A stretch of 64,000 bases of DNA from DASXYG01 sp036502625 (GCA_036502625.1 DASXYG010000016.1:62001-126000), one strand, 5' to 3'. Counted from the stretch's first letter, positions 24,318 through 33,624 are shown. Notes: generated by a model not told the origin, from the sequence alone. Numbers and translations are program-made.

Positions 24318-25286
24318 GTGGCCGTCTCGCTTCCGGGGGTTGGCATCAGCATCGCAGACGCGGGGGAGTTCGGCCTGATCACGGCCATCACGTCCCGCAT
24401 GCCGGGAACGCCGTCGATCCCGCTCGGCCCCGGTGACGACGCCGCCGTGGTGTCCGCCCCGGACGGGCGCGTCGTGGCCACGACGGACCTCCTGGTCGAG
24501 GACCGGCACTTCCGGCGCGCCTGGTCCGGCCCGTACGACGTCGGCCGCCGCGCGGCCGCGCAGAACCTCGCCGACATCGCCGCCATGGGCGCCGCGCCGA
24601 CCGCGCTGCTCGTCGGCTTCGCCGCCCCGCCGGAGACCCCGATGAGCTGGGCCGAGGGCCTCGCCGACGGGCTGGCCGCCGAGTGCGCGCGGGTGGGCGC
24701 CGGGGTCGCGGGCGGCGACATCGTGGGCGGCGGCGAGCTGATGGTGGCCGTCACGGCGCTGGGCGACCTGGGCGGGCGCCCGCCGGTCACCCGGTCCGGC
24801 GCGCGCCCCGGCGACGTGGCCGCCGTCTGCGGCCATCTCGGCTTCGCCGCGGCCGGGTTCGCGCTCCTCGAGGCGGGCCACGACGCCCCCGCGGTGGCCG
24901 TCGACCGCTACCGCTGCCCCGAGCCGCCGTACGACCAGGGCCCGCGCGCCGCCGACCACGGCGCCACGGCGATGATCGACACCAGCGACGGGCTGCTCGC
25001 CGACCTCGGCCACATCGCACGGGCCAGCGGCGTCGCGATCGACCTCGACCCCGCCGCCCTGGCGCCGGAACCGGACCTCGCGGAGGCCGCGGCGGTCCTC
25101 GGCGCCGACCCGCTGGAATGGGTGCTGCGCGGTGGCGAGGACCACGCGCTTGCCGCGACGTTCCCGGCGGGCGCGGCCGTGCCGGACGGCTGGCGGGTGA
25201 TCGGCCGCGTCGGCTCCGGGCGTACGGGGGTCACGCTGGACGGCGCGCCGGTCGACGGCTCCGGCGGGTGGGATCACTTCGCGTGA
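24318..25286 (+). CDS. thiL: Thiamine-monophosphate kinase
   Basis: A 322-residue PurM-like kinase that makes thiamine diphosphate from thiamine monophosphate and ATP. The N-terminal GEFGLITAITSRM, the metal/nucleotide motif GPGDDAAVV, DLLVEDRHFRRAW and AAQNLADIAAMGAAPTAL are diagnostic, with MIDTSDGLLADLGHIA later. GTG 24318 is used; no better start lies closer to the conserved region. Divergent from the RAM-domain gene. Confidence 0.93.
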   Translation: MAVSLPGVGISIADAGEFGLITAITSRMPGTPSIPLGPGDDAAVVSAPDGRVVATTDLLVEDRHFRRAWSGPYDVGRRAAAQNLADIAAMGAAPTALLVGFAAPPETPMSWAEGLADGLAAECARVGAGVAGGDIVGGGELMVAVTALGDLGGRPPVTRSGARPGDVAAVCGHLGFAAAGFALLEAGHDAPAVAVDRYRCPEPPYDQGPRAADHGATAMIDTSDGLLADLGHIARASGVAIDLDPAALAPEPDLAEAAAVLGADPLEWVLRGGEDHALAATFPAGAAVPDGWRVIGRVGSGRTGVTLDGAPVDGSGGWDHFA

Positions 25287-25417
25287 CCGCCCGCGGCGGC
25301 CCGCGGCCCCCGCGGTGATCTGCCGCGATTATCGGGAGTCGTCGCGCGATCACGGAAAAGACGCTGGTCAGCCCGTTTCGTCGCTGGTATACATGCTCCT
25401 CGGACGAGAGGGGGACC

Positions 25418-25876
25418 GTGGGCCGTCATCGCGTACAGGAAGTGACGCCGGGTGAGGACGAGCAGGTCGCTCCGCCGGCGTCCCGGTCGTTATCGCACCT
25501 GCTCGCGCAGCGGCGCACCCTCGTGCTGCGCACCGCCGCCGGCGTGGTCTCCGTGCTGGCGCTCGGCGGTGTCGTGACCATCGTGCGGGGCTTCGCGCCC
25601 GACGACCTCCCCGCGTGCCAGGCCGACTGCGCCACGCACCGTACGAGCGACGGCGTGGCCGAGGCGCGCCCGTCCGCGACACCGTCGCGCACGGCCCCCG
25701 CCCGTACGACCGCGCCGGCGCCGCGCCACGACGGCTCGCGCACGTTCGCGCCCACCGTCGTCAGCGAGCCGAAGCGGCGCGCGCCACGGCCGACCCCGAC
25801 ACCCACCCGGCGGCCCGGATGGCCGCACCTGCCCGGACACGGCCACTGGCCGCCGCGCGGCGCCTGGCCGTGGTGA
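25418..25876 (+). CDS. Single-pass membrane protein with Pro-rich exterior tail
   Basis: A 152-residue protein of unknown function. A charged cytoplasmic N-terminus is followed by one membrane helix (about residues 38-57, LRTAAGVVSVLALGGVVTIV). A short loop with CQADC follows, then a Thr/Pro/Arg-rich low-complexity tail ending in GWPHLPGHGHWPPRGAWPW. GTG 25418 follows GAGAGGGGG. It has the same build as the next gene (tail-anchored, CxxC-type loop after the helix), so the two may be related in role. Confidence 0.6.
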   Translation: MGRHRVQEVTPGEDEQVAPPASRSLSHLLAQRRTLVLRTAAGVVSVLALGGVVTIVRGFAPDDLPACQADCATHRTSDGVAEARPSATPSRTAPARTTAPAPRHDGSRTFAPTVVSEPKRRAPRPTPTPTRRPGWPHLPGHGHWPPRGAWPW

Positions 25877-26025
25877 CGCCGGCGGGGTGAGGTTCGCGTA
25901 GCGAATCGCGGCCGGCCCGGCGATTCGCGCGATCCGGGACGCCCTGGCACGTATCGTCAGGTGGCATCCGAACCGGGAAGTCTGATAGACATCGGCTCGC
26001 GGGTGGGCTGTCGAACAGGGGAGTG

Positions 26026-26625
26026 ATGGCGCGGCAGGGCAGGCACAGCGCTCGGCGCGGCGGCGCCGCCCCCACCGGGCAGGCGGCCGGTAAAGGCCAC
26101 CGCTGGCGGATGCGCCACCTCCTGACCCCGCATTTCCTGCTCGGCGTCGGCGCGGTCGGCCTCGCGGTCGCCGCGTACGCCGGCACCCACACCTACCTCG
26201 ACTTCCACGCCGGGCCCGACCGCGCGAGCGGCTGCACCGGCGGCTGCCAGCACGGCGCGCCGCAACACGACCCCACGCCCGAGGCGGTGTCGCGCTCGCG
26301 CCCGCCGCGGGCGGCGTCCGTGCTCCGCGTGCGCCACCAGGCGGGCAAGGACGGCGGCGGCTTCCACGCGGTGGTGATCCTCACGAACACCGGGACCCGG
26401 CCCGTGAGCGACTGGCACCTGACGTACACGTATCCGCACGCCAAGGTGCGCACGGCGTCGCCCGCGCGGCTGTGGCGCGGCGGCCGCTCGCCGGTGCTGT
26501 TCGGCGCCTCGGTGAGCCGCACCATCGAGCCGGGGGAGACGGTGCGGGTGCGGCTGAGCGGCGACGGCGTGGCCAGCGGGCCGTACGGCTGCCGGCTGAA
26601 CGGCGCCGTCTGCCACTTCGTCTAG
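26026..26625 (+). CDS. Membrane-anchored protein with CBM2-like domain
   Basis: A 199-residue protein. A basic cytoplasmic part is followed by one membrane helix (residues 34-54), a loop with CTGGC, and then a domain (about 98-197) reading like a family 2 carbohydrate-binding module. Its core is FHAVVILTNTGTRPVSDWHL, then IEPGETVRVRLSGDG and the closing CRLNGAVC. In CBM2 the Trp in NTG...W and the terminal LNG...C are typical. There is no catalytic domain. It may bind the cell's own wall or extracellular polysaccharide. ATG 26026 follows AGGGGAGTG. Confidence 0.65.
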   Translation: MARQGRHSARRGGAAPTGQAAGKGHRWRMRHLLTPHFLLGVGAVGLAVAAYAGTHTYLDFHAGPDRASGCTGGCQHGAPQHDPTPEAVSRSRPPRAASVLRVRHQAGKDGGGFHAVVILTNTGTRPVSDWHLTYTYPHAKVRTASPARLWRGGRSPVLFGASVSRTIEPGETVRVRLSGDGVASGPYGCRLNGAVCHFV

Positions 26626-26647
26626 CGGGCGCCCGGGCAACGCAAGA

Positions 26648-26677
26648 AACCGGTTCGCCGCGGAGGGCGAACCGGTT
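26648..26677. terminator. Bidirectional hairpin between the CBM2-like gene and rpmB
   Basis: A perfect 12-bp stem AACCGGTTCGCC/GGCGAACCGGTT with a 6-nt loop GCGGAG, placed between convergent genes. On the rpmB side the stem is followed by TTCTTG, so it probably ends rpmB and may also end the rightward transcript. Confidence 0.85.
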
Positions 26678-26693
26678 CGAGCGAAATCCTGGA

Positions 26694-26885
26694 TCAGGCG
26701 GAGCGGGTGACCTTGCCGGCCTTGATGCAGGAGGTGCATACGTTGAGCCGCTTGGTGGTGCGGCCGACGGCGGCGCGCACCGTCTGGATGTTCGGGTTCC
26801 AGCGGCGGCGGGTCCGGCGGTGGGAGTGCGAAACGTTATTGCCGAAGCCCGGCCCCTTGCCGCAGACGTCGCAGACGGAAGCCAC
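26694..26885 (-). CDS. rpmB: 50S ribosomal protein L28, zinc-binding form
   Basis: A 63-residue L28. [20 protein letters not shown] and [15 protein letters not shown] carry the two Cys pairs of the zinc-binding (C+) form, in contrast to the Zur-repressed Cys-free paralogue many actinomycetes also have. GTG at the complement of 26883-26885 is preferred over ATG 26897, because TTGGAG sits 6-7 nt before it and L28 proteins begin MASVC. The terminator follows at 26648-26677. Confidence 0.95.
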   Translation of the reverse strand: MASVCDVCGKGPGFGNNVSHSHRRTRRRWNPNIQTVRAAVGRTTKRLNVCTSCIKAGKVTRSA

Positions 26886-26996
26886 GGAAAACTCCAATGG
26901 GGTTCATGAAACGGGATGACGCCCAGGAAGTTCCGGGCAGCTCCAGCAGGATATCCAACGACCCTGCCCCCATGCCAACTCGGCCGGATTCGCGGC

Positions 26997-27617
26997 TCAA
27001 TGGGCGTCCGCGGCCGTACGGTTCCTGCGCGTGTAGTACGCGCTGAGGAGCCGCAGCGCGACGTAGCCCACGGGCCAGGCGACCATGACCCACCGGCCGC
27101 CGACGATGGCGGCCGGCACGGAGAGCGCGAACATGAGCGTGGTCATCACGGTCCACGCGCGGATGCCGCTCAGCACGGCCTCCGGTGCGTCGGCGTCCAC
27201 CAGCCCCGCCCGTACGACATGGCGGAGCACCGCGAGCATGGTGCCGCCGAGGAAGGCCATGGCCGCGGAGTAGACCATCACGCCCGCGGCGTTCGGCGAC
27301 TCGCCGAGAGTCTTGCTCGCCCAGGGGATCAGCACGTATCCGAACAGGGCGAGGATGTTCAGCGTACGGAGCCCGGGGTCGGCGCGGACCACGTACGTGA
27401 ACAGCGAATGGTGCGCGATCCAGGTGGCCGCGATCACGGAGAACGAGACCAGGAACGCGATGTAGACGGACGCGTGCCCGGCCAGCGCCGGCCACAGCTC
27501 CGCCGCCCCGCGCACGTGCGGGACGGGCAGCTCCAGGGCGAGCAGCGTCAGCATGATGGCGATCACCGCGTCGGAGAAGAAGATCAGGCGTTCCAGGTCG
27601 TGCGGCTTGCCGGCCAT
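26997..27617 (-). CDS. TMEM175-family (DUF1211) membrane protein
   Basis: A 206-residue protein with six predicted membrane helices. The first helix has the family pore motif FSDAVIAIMLTLLALELPVP. Bacterial TMEM175 proteins form weakly K+-selective channels as tetramers of one repeat. It lies upstream of rpmB on the same strand (111 bp apart) and is divergent from the fakA-like gene, where the classical cluster has no such gene. Function in the host is unknown. Confidence 0.87.
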   Translation of the reverse strand: MAGKPHDLERLIFFSDAVIAIMLTLLALELPVPHVRGAAELWPALAGHASVYIAFLVSFSVIAATWIAHHSLFTYVVRADPGLRTLNILALFGYVLIPWASKTLGESPNAAGVMVYSAAMAFLGGTMLAVLRHVVRAGLVDADAPEAVLSGIRAWTVMTTLMFALSVPAAIVGGRWVMVAWPVGYVALRLLSAYYTRRNRTAADAH

Positions 27618-27717
27618 CGGTCTCCTTCGGGGTGCAGGTGAGCGAGGGGAAATTACCAGGCCGTGGAGGGGGGCCGAAGGCGTAGCCTGACCGCTGTCGC
27701 CGCCGGAGGGAGTCCGT

Positions 27718-29715
27718 ATGGCCGCCGCCCTGCTCGACGCGCCGGCGCTGCGCCGGTGGACGGAGCTGTCGGCGCGGGCGCTCGCCGACGCGCGGGCGGC
27801 CATCGACGCGATCAACGTGTTCCCCGTGGCCGACGGCGACACCGGCACGAACCTGTACCTCACGGTCACGGCCTGCGCCGAGGCGGTGGCCGTGCTCCCC
27901 GGCGACGCCGACCCCACGCGCGTCTGGGCGACGCTCACGCGCGCGGCCCTCCTGAACGCCCACGGCAACTCCGGCGTCCTGTGGAGCCAGGCACTGCGCG
28001 GCCTGTCCGAGATCCTCGCCGACCGCCGTACGGACGGCGCCGCCCTGCGCGACGCCCTGACCCACGCCGCCCGCCTCGCCCGCGAAGCCGTACAGCACCC
28101 GGTCGAGGGCACGCTCCTGACGATCTTGGACGCCGCGGCGGCCGGGGCGGCGGAACCGCGCGCCGAGTCGCCCGCGGAGGTGGCGCGCGCGGCGGCCGAC
28201 GCCGCACGGCGGGCCCTGGCGTCCACGCCGGGGCAGCTACGGGTGCTGGCCGAGGGAGGCGTGGTCGACGCGGGCGCGGCCGGCCTGTGCCTCCTCCTCG
28301 ACGCCCTGGCAGCCGTCGCCTCCGGCCAACCCGTACGCCCCCTCGACCTGACCGTCCCGCCCGCGACCCTGCCGCCCGCGCAAACGCCGCCCACGGCCGG
28401 GCATGAGGCGGGATCCCGCACGCCTCCCGCCCCCGGTACGCCCTGGGTTGCGGCGCGGGATGAGGAGGCATCCACGCCCCCCGCCACCCGTACGCCTTCG
28501 GTTGCGGCGGGGGAGGAGGAGGCCTCTATGTCCCCCGTCCCCCGTGCGCCTTCGGTTGGGGCGGGGGAGGTGGGGGGCTCCGCGCCTCCCGCCCCCGGTG
28601 CGCCCTGGGTTGGGGCGGGGGAGGAGGAGGCCTCCATGCCCCCCGCCCCCCGCGCGCCCTGGGTTGCGGCGGGGGAAGTGGGGGGCTTCGTGCCTCCCGA
28701 CCCCGGTGCGCCCTGGGTTGCGGCGCGGGAGGAGGCCTCTATGTCCCCCGTCCCCCGTGCGCCTTCGGTTGGGGCGGGGGAGGTGGTGGCCTCTATGCCT
28801 CCCGCCCCCGGTGCGCCTTCGGTTGGGGCGGGGGAGGTGGGGGGCTCCACGCGCCCCGACCCCCGTACGCCTTCGGGCGTGGTGCCGGGGGAGGTGGCGG
28901 CGGGGGCCGGGTTTGAGGTGATGTTCTTGGTGGACTCGGATGAGGGGCGGGTTGCGGAGCTGCGGGCGGGGCTGGACGGGATTGGTGACTCGTTGCTGAT
29001 CGTCGGCGGCGACGGGACGTGGCAGGTGCATGTGCATACCGGGGACGCCGGTGCGGCGATCGAGTGCGGGGTGCGGGCCGGGCACGCGTACCGGTTCCGG
29101 GTCTCGTGCCTGCGGCCGCACCCGCCCGCCGCGCGTACGGGCCGGGGCGTGATCGCGCTGGCGGCCGGGCCGTGGCGCGCGGAGCTGTTCCCGTACGCGG
29201 ACACGACCGCGCTGGACGCGCCGTCCGCGGACGCGCTCCTGGCGGCGATCGGGGCGCGGGCGGAGGTCGCGGTGGTGCCGTGCTCGCCGGAGTCGCACGC
29301 CCTGGCGCGTGCGGCGATCGCCCGCGGCGGAGGTGAGCTGGTGCCCGCGGACGCGGCCGTACGCCAGGTCGCCGCGTTCGCCGTGCACGACCCGGAGCGG
29401 CCGTTCGCCGAGGACACCGCCGCCATGGCGGACGCGGCGCGCGCCGTCCGCGTGGGCCGCCTGACCAGCGTCGAGGGCGGCTACCGTACGTCCGGCGACG
29501 GCGTACCCGACGCGTACGGCACGGACCCCGTGGCGCTCGCGGCCGCCCTCGCGGAGTCCATGCTCGCCACCGGCGGCGAGCTCCTCACGATCATCGACGG
29601 GGGCCAGGACGGCCTCGGCGAACGGGTCAGGGACGCGGTCGCGCGCCCCGGTGTGGCGGCCGCGGTGTACCGCGATCCCGCGCTCGGCCACCCGCTGGAG
29701 CTCGGCGTGGAGTAG
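27718..29715 (+). CDS. DAK2-domain (FakA-like fatty-acid kinase) protein with repeat linker
   Basis: A 665-residue protein. The DAK2 ATP-binding domain covers residues about 8-205, with INVFPVADGDTGTNLYLTVT and NAHGNSGVLWSQALRG holding the Mg-ATP Asp pair and phosphate loop. A C-terminal FakA-type region runs from about 400 to 665 (GFEVMFLVDSD, TWQVHVHTGDAGAAIE, LTIIDGGQDG). Between them, residues 236-396 are nine imperfect 18-residue repeats, absent from usual 530-600-residue relatives. FakA phosphorylates fatty acids held by FakB (DegV); no fakB is nearby. It lies upstream of recG as in other Gram-positives. Confidence 0.87.
   Translation: MAAALLDAPALRRWTELSARALADARAAIDAINVFPVADGDTGTNLYLTVTACAEAVAVLPGDADPTRVWATLTRAALLNAHGNSGVLWSQALRGLSEILADRRTDGAALRDALTHAARLAREAVQHPVEGTLLTILDAAAAGAAEPRAESPAEVARAAADAARRALASTPGQLRVLAEGGVVDAGAAGLCLLLDALAAVASGQPVRPLDLTVPPATLPPAQTPPTAGHEAGSRTPPAPGTPWVAARDEEASTPPATRTPSVAAGEEEASMSPVPRAPSVGAGEVGGSAPPAPGAPWVGAGEEEASMPPAPRAPWVAAGEVGGFVPPDPGAPWVAAREEASMSPVPRAPSVGAGEVVASMPPAPGAPSVGAGEVGGSTRPDPRTPSGVVPGEVAAGAGFEVMFLVDSDEGRVAELRAGLDGIGDSLLIVGGDGTWQVHVHTGDAGAAIECGVRAGHAYRFRVSCLRPHPPAARTGRGVIALAAGPWRAELFPYADTTALDAPSADALLAAIGARAEVAVVPCSPESHALARAAIARGGGELVPADAAVRQVAAFAVHDPERPFAEDTAAMADAARAVRVGRLTSVEGGYRTSGDGVPDAYGTDPVALAAALAESMLATGGELLTIIDGGQDGLGERVRDAVARPGVAAAVYRDPALGHPLELGVE
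28423..28905 (+). repeat. Nine tandem 54-bp repeats inside the fakA-like gene
   Basis: In-frame minisatellite. Unit starts are 28423, 28477, 28531, 28585, 28639, 28693 (51 bp, one codon lost), 28744, 28798 and 28852 (degenerate). The protein unit is roughly PPAPGAPWVGAGEEEASM. Units three and seven are almost the same at DNA level, and two unit types (ending EEEAS or EVGGS) tend to alternate. This suggests expansion in blocks. The strand is strongly asymmetric, C-rich then G-rich within each unit. Confidence 0.95.
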
Positions 29716-29799
29716 GGATTTGGGCCCGCGGGCCCATGCGCCGCGCGGCCGGGCGTCGCGATGATCGATGCGCGGGGATGGCTGGAGGGCGCGGCGCGC

Positions 29800-31365
29800 A
29801 TGACGGATCGGTCCCGGATCTCCGAGGAGCTCGCCGGGCGGCTCGGCAGGCTGCCCTGGATCACGTTCCATACGCGGATCGTGCTCGCGGTGGGTGCCGT
29901 GTGGGCGCTGGCGGGCCTCGCGGCGAACGCCGTGGCGGCGGTGGGGCTGGCGCCGGTGCGCGATCCCGCCTGGATGGGCGGCGCCGCGGGGGCGTTCCTC
30001 CTCGGGGAGGCCGTGGGCGTACTCGGGGGTGGTGCGGCCGCGCGGCGGTGGGGGCGGCGGCGGATGCTCTGGGGCGCCGTAGCGGTCTTCGTCGCCGCGA
30101 ACGCCGTGCCCGCCGTGCTCCCGGGCGGCGTGCTCCCGGGAACCGGGCCGCCCGGCTCCATGCTCGCGGGCCTTGTGGCGTACGTCGCGGTGCGGTTCGC
30201 GGCCGGGGTCGCCGGGGGAGCGGAGTACGCCGCGGTGCTCGACGCCGTCGCGGAGCTCATACCGCGCGCCCGCCGTACGCCCGTGCTGCTGGCGGTGAAC
30301 GGGCTGTACTGGCTCGGCGGGCTGCTGGGCGCGGCCGCGCAGTTCGCCTTGGCGCAGCCGGGCGCGGTGCCCGGAATGACGGGCTGGCGCGCCGGGCTGC
30401 TGGTCGCGCCGGTCCTGGGGCTGCTGCTCGCGGGGGCGTGCGGGCTGGTGCCGGAGAGCCCGTCCTGGCTGGTCCGCGCCGGGCGTACGCGCCAGGCGGC
30501 GGCCATCGTGGACACCGCGGAGTGCGACGCCCGCGCGGCCGGGCACACGATCGGCCGCGCGCCCGCGTCCCGCGCGGCGGCGCCCGGGGAGGCAGGAGCG
30601 GGAGAGGGCGTGCTCGCGACGCTTGGCGCGATGGTGCGGGCCGAGCGCCTGGTGACCGTGCGGGCCGTGGTGCTGTGCGCCTCGCAGGGCGGGGCGTACG
30701 GGGCTGTGGTGTTCACGCTGGTGGCGGTGGTCACCGGGGTGTACCGCGTCGGGGATGCGGCGGCTCCCGCGTACGCGGTGGCGTTCGCGGCGGCGAACCT
30801 GGTCGGCGCGGTGGTGCTCGGGCGGCTGCTCGATCCCGGCGGGCAGGGGCTGCCGTTCGCGGTGGCGCACATGTGGGTCGGCGGGCCGCTCGCGCTCGCG
30901 GGCGTGCTGCTGGCGCGCGGGGTCGGGTCGGCGTGGCTGACGACCCTGCTGCTGTGCCTGGCGTTCCTGATCGCCGCGCCGTCCACGGTCATGCTCGTCG
31001 CGGACGCGGCGGCGCACTACCCGGAGCCGCTGCGGCGCCCGGCGGCGCGCGTGCTGTCGGCGGTGGTACGGCTCGGCGGCGTGCCGGGGCCGCTGCTGTT
31101 CGGTGCGCTGCTCGCCGAGAGGAGCCGCGGCGCCGTGTCGCTCGGCTTCGTCGCGGCCGCGGTGTCCGTGGTGGTGGCCGGGCTGGTCGCGGTCGCGCTG
31201 CGCACACCGGCCGTCGACGACGTGCCCGAGTCGCCGTTCGAGGCCGCCCCGCACCCCGGCCCGTACGTGCGTCCGGCCGCACCGGCTCGCCCGCGCGGGC
31301 CGGACGCGCCCTGGTCGTTCCCCGCGCCCCCGAGCCGGGCGCGCCGCGACGACGCGGACCGGTGA
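29800..31365 (+). CDS. MFS transporter (sugar-porter-like)
   Basis: A 521-residue protein with about 12 membrane helices. The loop RRWGRRRMLW after helix 2-3 is the MFS motif A remnant, and PESPSWLVRAGRTRQA in the central loop is typical of the sugar/aromatic-acid porter branch. ATG 29800 is served by GGAGGG at 29783-29788 and is preferred to ATG 29761. The C-terminal 60 residues are Pro/Arg-rich and cytoplasmic. It sits between fakA and recG, which are adjacent in most relatives. Substrate unknown. Confidence 0.82.
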   Translation: MTDRSRISEELAGRLGRLPWITFHTRIVLAVGAVWALAGLAANAVAAVGLAPVRDPAWMGGAAGAFLLGEAVGVLGGGAAARRWGRRRMLWGAVAVFVAANAVPAVLPGGVLPGTGPPGSMLAGLVAYVAVRFAAGVAGGAEYAAVLDAVAELIPRARRTPVLLAVNGLYWLGGLLGAAAQFALAQPGAVPGMTGWRAGLLVAPVLGLLLAGACGLVPESPSWLVRAGRTRQAAAIVDTAECDARAAGHTIGRAPASRAAAPGEAGAGEGVLATLGAMVRAERLVTVRAVVLCASQGGAYGAVVFTLVAVVTGVYRVGDAAAPAYAVAFAAANLVGAVVLGRLLDPGGQGLPFAVAHMWVGGPLALAGVLLARGVGSAWLTTLLLCLAFLIAAPSTVMLVADAAAHYPEPLRRPAARVLSAVVRLGGVPGPLLFGALLAERSRGAVSLGFVAAAVSVVVAGLVAVALRTPAVDDVPESPFEAAPHPGPYVRPAAPARPRGPDAPWSFPAPPSRARRDDADR

Positions 31366-31419
31366 TGGGCCGCGGTGATGGTCGGACGGGATGTCCGTAC
31401 GCCGTGAGAGCCTGACCGG

Positions 31420-33624
31420 GTGACCGATCTCGACGAGCCGCTGCGGCGGGTGCTTGGCGACAAGACCGCGAAGGTGCTGGAGTCCAAGCTGTCCCTGCGA
31501 ACCGTCGGTGACCTCCTGCGCCATTACCCCAGGAGGTACGCGCGCCGCGGCGACCTCACCGACCTCGCCGGGCTGCGCGAGGGGGAGCACGTCACGGTGG
31601 TCGCCGAGGTGCTCGACCGCCGCCAGCGCACCATGCGCAACCGCCCCGGCGCGATCGTCGACGTCACGGTGTCCGACGGCCAGGGCCGCCTCGACCTCGT
31701 GTTCTTCTTCAAGTCGCCGCACCGCATGCCGCGCCAGATCGCCGCGCTGCGCCGCGGCAGCCGCGGCCTGTTCTCCGGCAAGGTCTCGTCGTACCAGGGC
31801 CGCCGCCAGCTCGCCCACCCGGAGTTCGAGCTGTTCCCCGACACCGACGAGCTCGGCGAGGACGCCATGGCGCAGGCCGCCGAGTTCGCGGCCGAGCTCA
31901 TCCCGGTCTACCCCGCGGCCGACGGCCTGCCATCCTGGAAGATCGCCTCCGCCGTCCGCATGGTGCTCGACCCGCTGTCCCTCGACGACGACCCGGTCCC
32001 CGAGTCCGTACGGGACGGGCACCACCTGCTCGGCCAGGCGGAGGCGTTCGAGAAGATCCACCGCCCGCGCGACCCGGCCGACGTCACCCGGGCGCGCACC
32101 CGCCTGAAGTGGGACGAGGCGCTGGTCGTGCAGGTGGCGCTGGCGCAGCGGCGGCGGGCGGCCATCGCGCTGCCCGCCCGGCCGCGCCCGCGCGGCGAGG
32201 ACGGCCTGCTCGCCGCGTTCGACGCCCGGCTGCCGTTCACGCTCACCGGCGGCCAGCGCGAGGTCGGCGAGCTGCTCGCCGCCGACCTCGGCGGCGACCA
32301 CCCCATGCACCGGCTGTTGCAGGGCGACGTCGGGTCCGGCAAGACCGTCTGCGCGCTGCGCGCCATGCTCCAGGTGGTCGACGCCGGCGGCCAGGCCGCG
32401 CTGCTCGCCCCGACCGAGGTCCTCGCGCAGCAGCACCACCGGTCGATCACCGCGCTGCTCGGCCCGCTGGCCGAGGCCGGCCAGCTCGGCGGCGACGACC
32501 AGGGCACCCGCGTAGCGCTGCTGACCGGGTCGCAGGGCGCCGCGGCCCGCCGCGCCGCGCTGCTCGACGTCGCGTCCGGCGCCGCCGGCATCGTGGTCGG
32601 CACCCACGCCCTGATCCAGGAGCACGTCCAGTTCGCCGACCTCGGCTTCGTCGTCGTCGACGAACAGCACCGCTTCGGCGTCGAGCAGCGCGACGCCCTG
32701 CGCGAGAAGGCCGGCGACGGCCGGCCGCACGTCCTCGTCATGACCGCCACCCCCATTCCCCGTACGGTCGCGATGACCGTCTACGGCGACCTCGACACGG
32801 TCGTCCTCGGGCAGCTCCCCGAGGGCCGGTCGCCGATCGCCACGCACGTGGTCCCGGCCGCCGAGCGCCCGCGCTACCTGGAGCGCGCCTGGGAGCGCAT
32901 CCGCGAGGAGGTCGCCGCCGGCCACCAGGCGTACGTCGTGTGCCCGCGCATCGGCGAGGGCGACACCGGCGACGGCCCCGACGAACCGCCCGCCGACGAG
33001 ACCGCCCGCCGCCCGCCGCTCGCGGTGGCCGACATCGCGCCGATGCTGGCCGAGGGCCCGATGAAGGGGCTGCGCCTCGGCGTGCTGCACGGCCGCCTGC
33101 ATCCGGACGAGAAGGACGCCACGATGCGCGCGTTCGCGGCCGGGGAGATCGACGTCCTGGTGGCCACCACGGTGATCGAGGTCGGGGTCGACGTACCGAA
33201 CGCCGCCGTCATGGTGATCATGGACGCCGACCGCTTCGGGGTGTCCCAGCTCCACCAGTTGCGCGGCCGCGTCGGCCGTGGCGCGGTGCCGGGGCTGGCG
33301 CTGCTGGTCACCGAGGCGCCGGAGGAGACGCCCGCGCGCGAGCGGCTCGCCGCGGTGGCCGCCACGACCGACGGCTTCGCGCTCTCCCGCGTCGACCTCG
33401 AACAGCGCCGCGAGGGTGACGTCCTCGGCGCCGCGCAGGCCGGCCGCCGCTCCAGCCTGCGCATGCTCACGCTGCTCGCCGACGAGGAGCTGATCACCGA
33501 GGCGCGCGGCGCCGCGGCCGAGCTGGTGGCCGGCGACCCTGAGCTCGGCGGCCACCCGGCGCTGGCCCGCGCCCTCGCCGAGATCCTCGACGACGACCGC
33601 GCCGACTACCTGGAGAAGACGTGA
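31420..33624 (+). CDS. recG: ATP-dependent DNA helicase RecG
   Basis: A 734-residue branch-migration helicase acting on stalled forks and Holliday junctions. An N-terminal wedge/OB domain covers about residues 1-190. Walker A QGDVGSGKTVCALRAML is near residue 305, the DExH box VVVDEQHRFGVEQRDALRE near 415, MTATPIPRTVAMTVYGDLD follows, and motif VI HQLRGRVGRGAVPGLALLV comes near the end. GTG 31420 starts it. Length is normal. Confidence 0.97.
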   Translation: MTDLDEPLRRVLGDKTAKVLESKLSLRTVGDLLRHYPRRYARRGDLTDLAGLREGEHVTVVAEVLDRRQRTMRNRPGAIVDVTVSDGQGRLDLVFFFKSPHRMPRQIAALRRGSRGLFSGKVSSYQGRRQLAHPEFELFPDTDELGEDAMAQAAEFAAELIPVYPAADGLPSWKIASAVRMVLDPLSLDDDPVPESVRDGHHLLGQAEAFEKIHRPRDPADVTRARTRLKWDEALVVQVALAQRRRAAIALPARPRPRGEDGLLAAFDARLPFTLTGGQREVGELLAADLGGDHPMHRLLQGDVGSGKTVCALRAMLQVVDAGGQAALLAPTEVLAQQHHRSITALLGPLAEAGQLGGDDQGTRVALLTGSQGAAARRAALLDVASGAAGIVVGTHALIQEHVQFADLGFVVVDEQHRFGVEQRDALREKAGDGRPHVLVMTATPIPRTVAMTVYGDLDTVVLGQLPEGRSPIATHVVPAAERPRYLERAWERIREEVAAGHQAYVVCPRIGEGDTGDGPDEPPADETARRPPLAVADIAPMLAEGPMKGLRLGVLHGRLHPDEKDATMRAFAAGEIDVLVATTVIEVGVDVPNAAVMVIMDADRFGVSQLHQLRGRVGRGAVPGLALLVTEAPEETPARERLAAVAATTDGFALSRVDLEQRREGDVLGAAQAGRRSSLRMLTLLADEELITEARGAAAELVAGDPELGGHPALARALAEILDDDRADYLEKT

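Noticed and set aside
28423..28905. The repeat tract as a CRISPR-like array or intergenic satellite.
   Set aside because: Units are contiguous without spacers, keep the reading frame and encode a regular 18-residue unit inside fakA.
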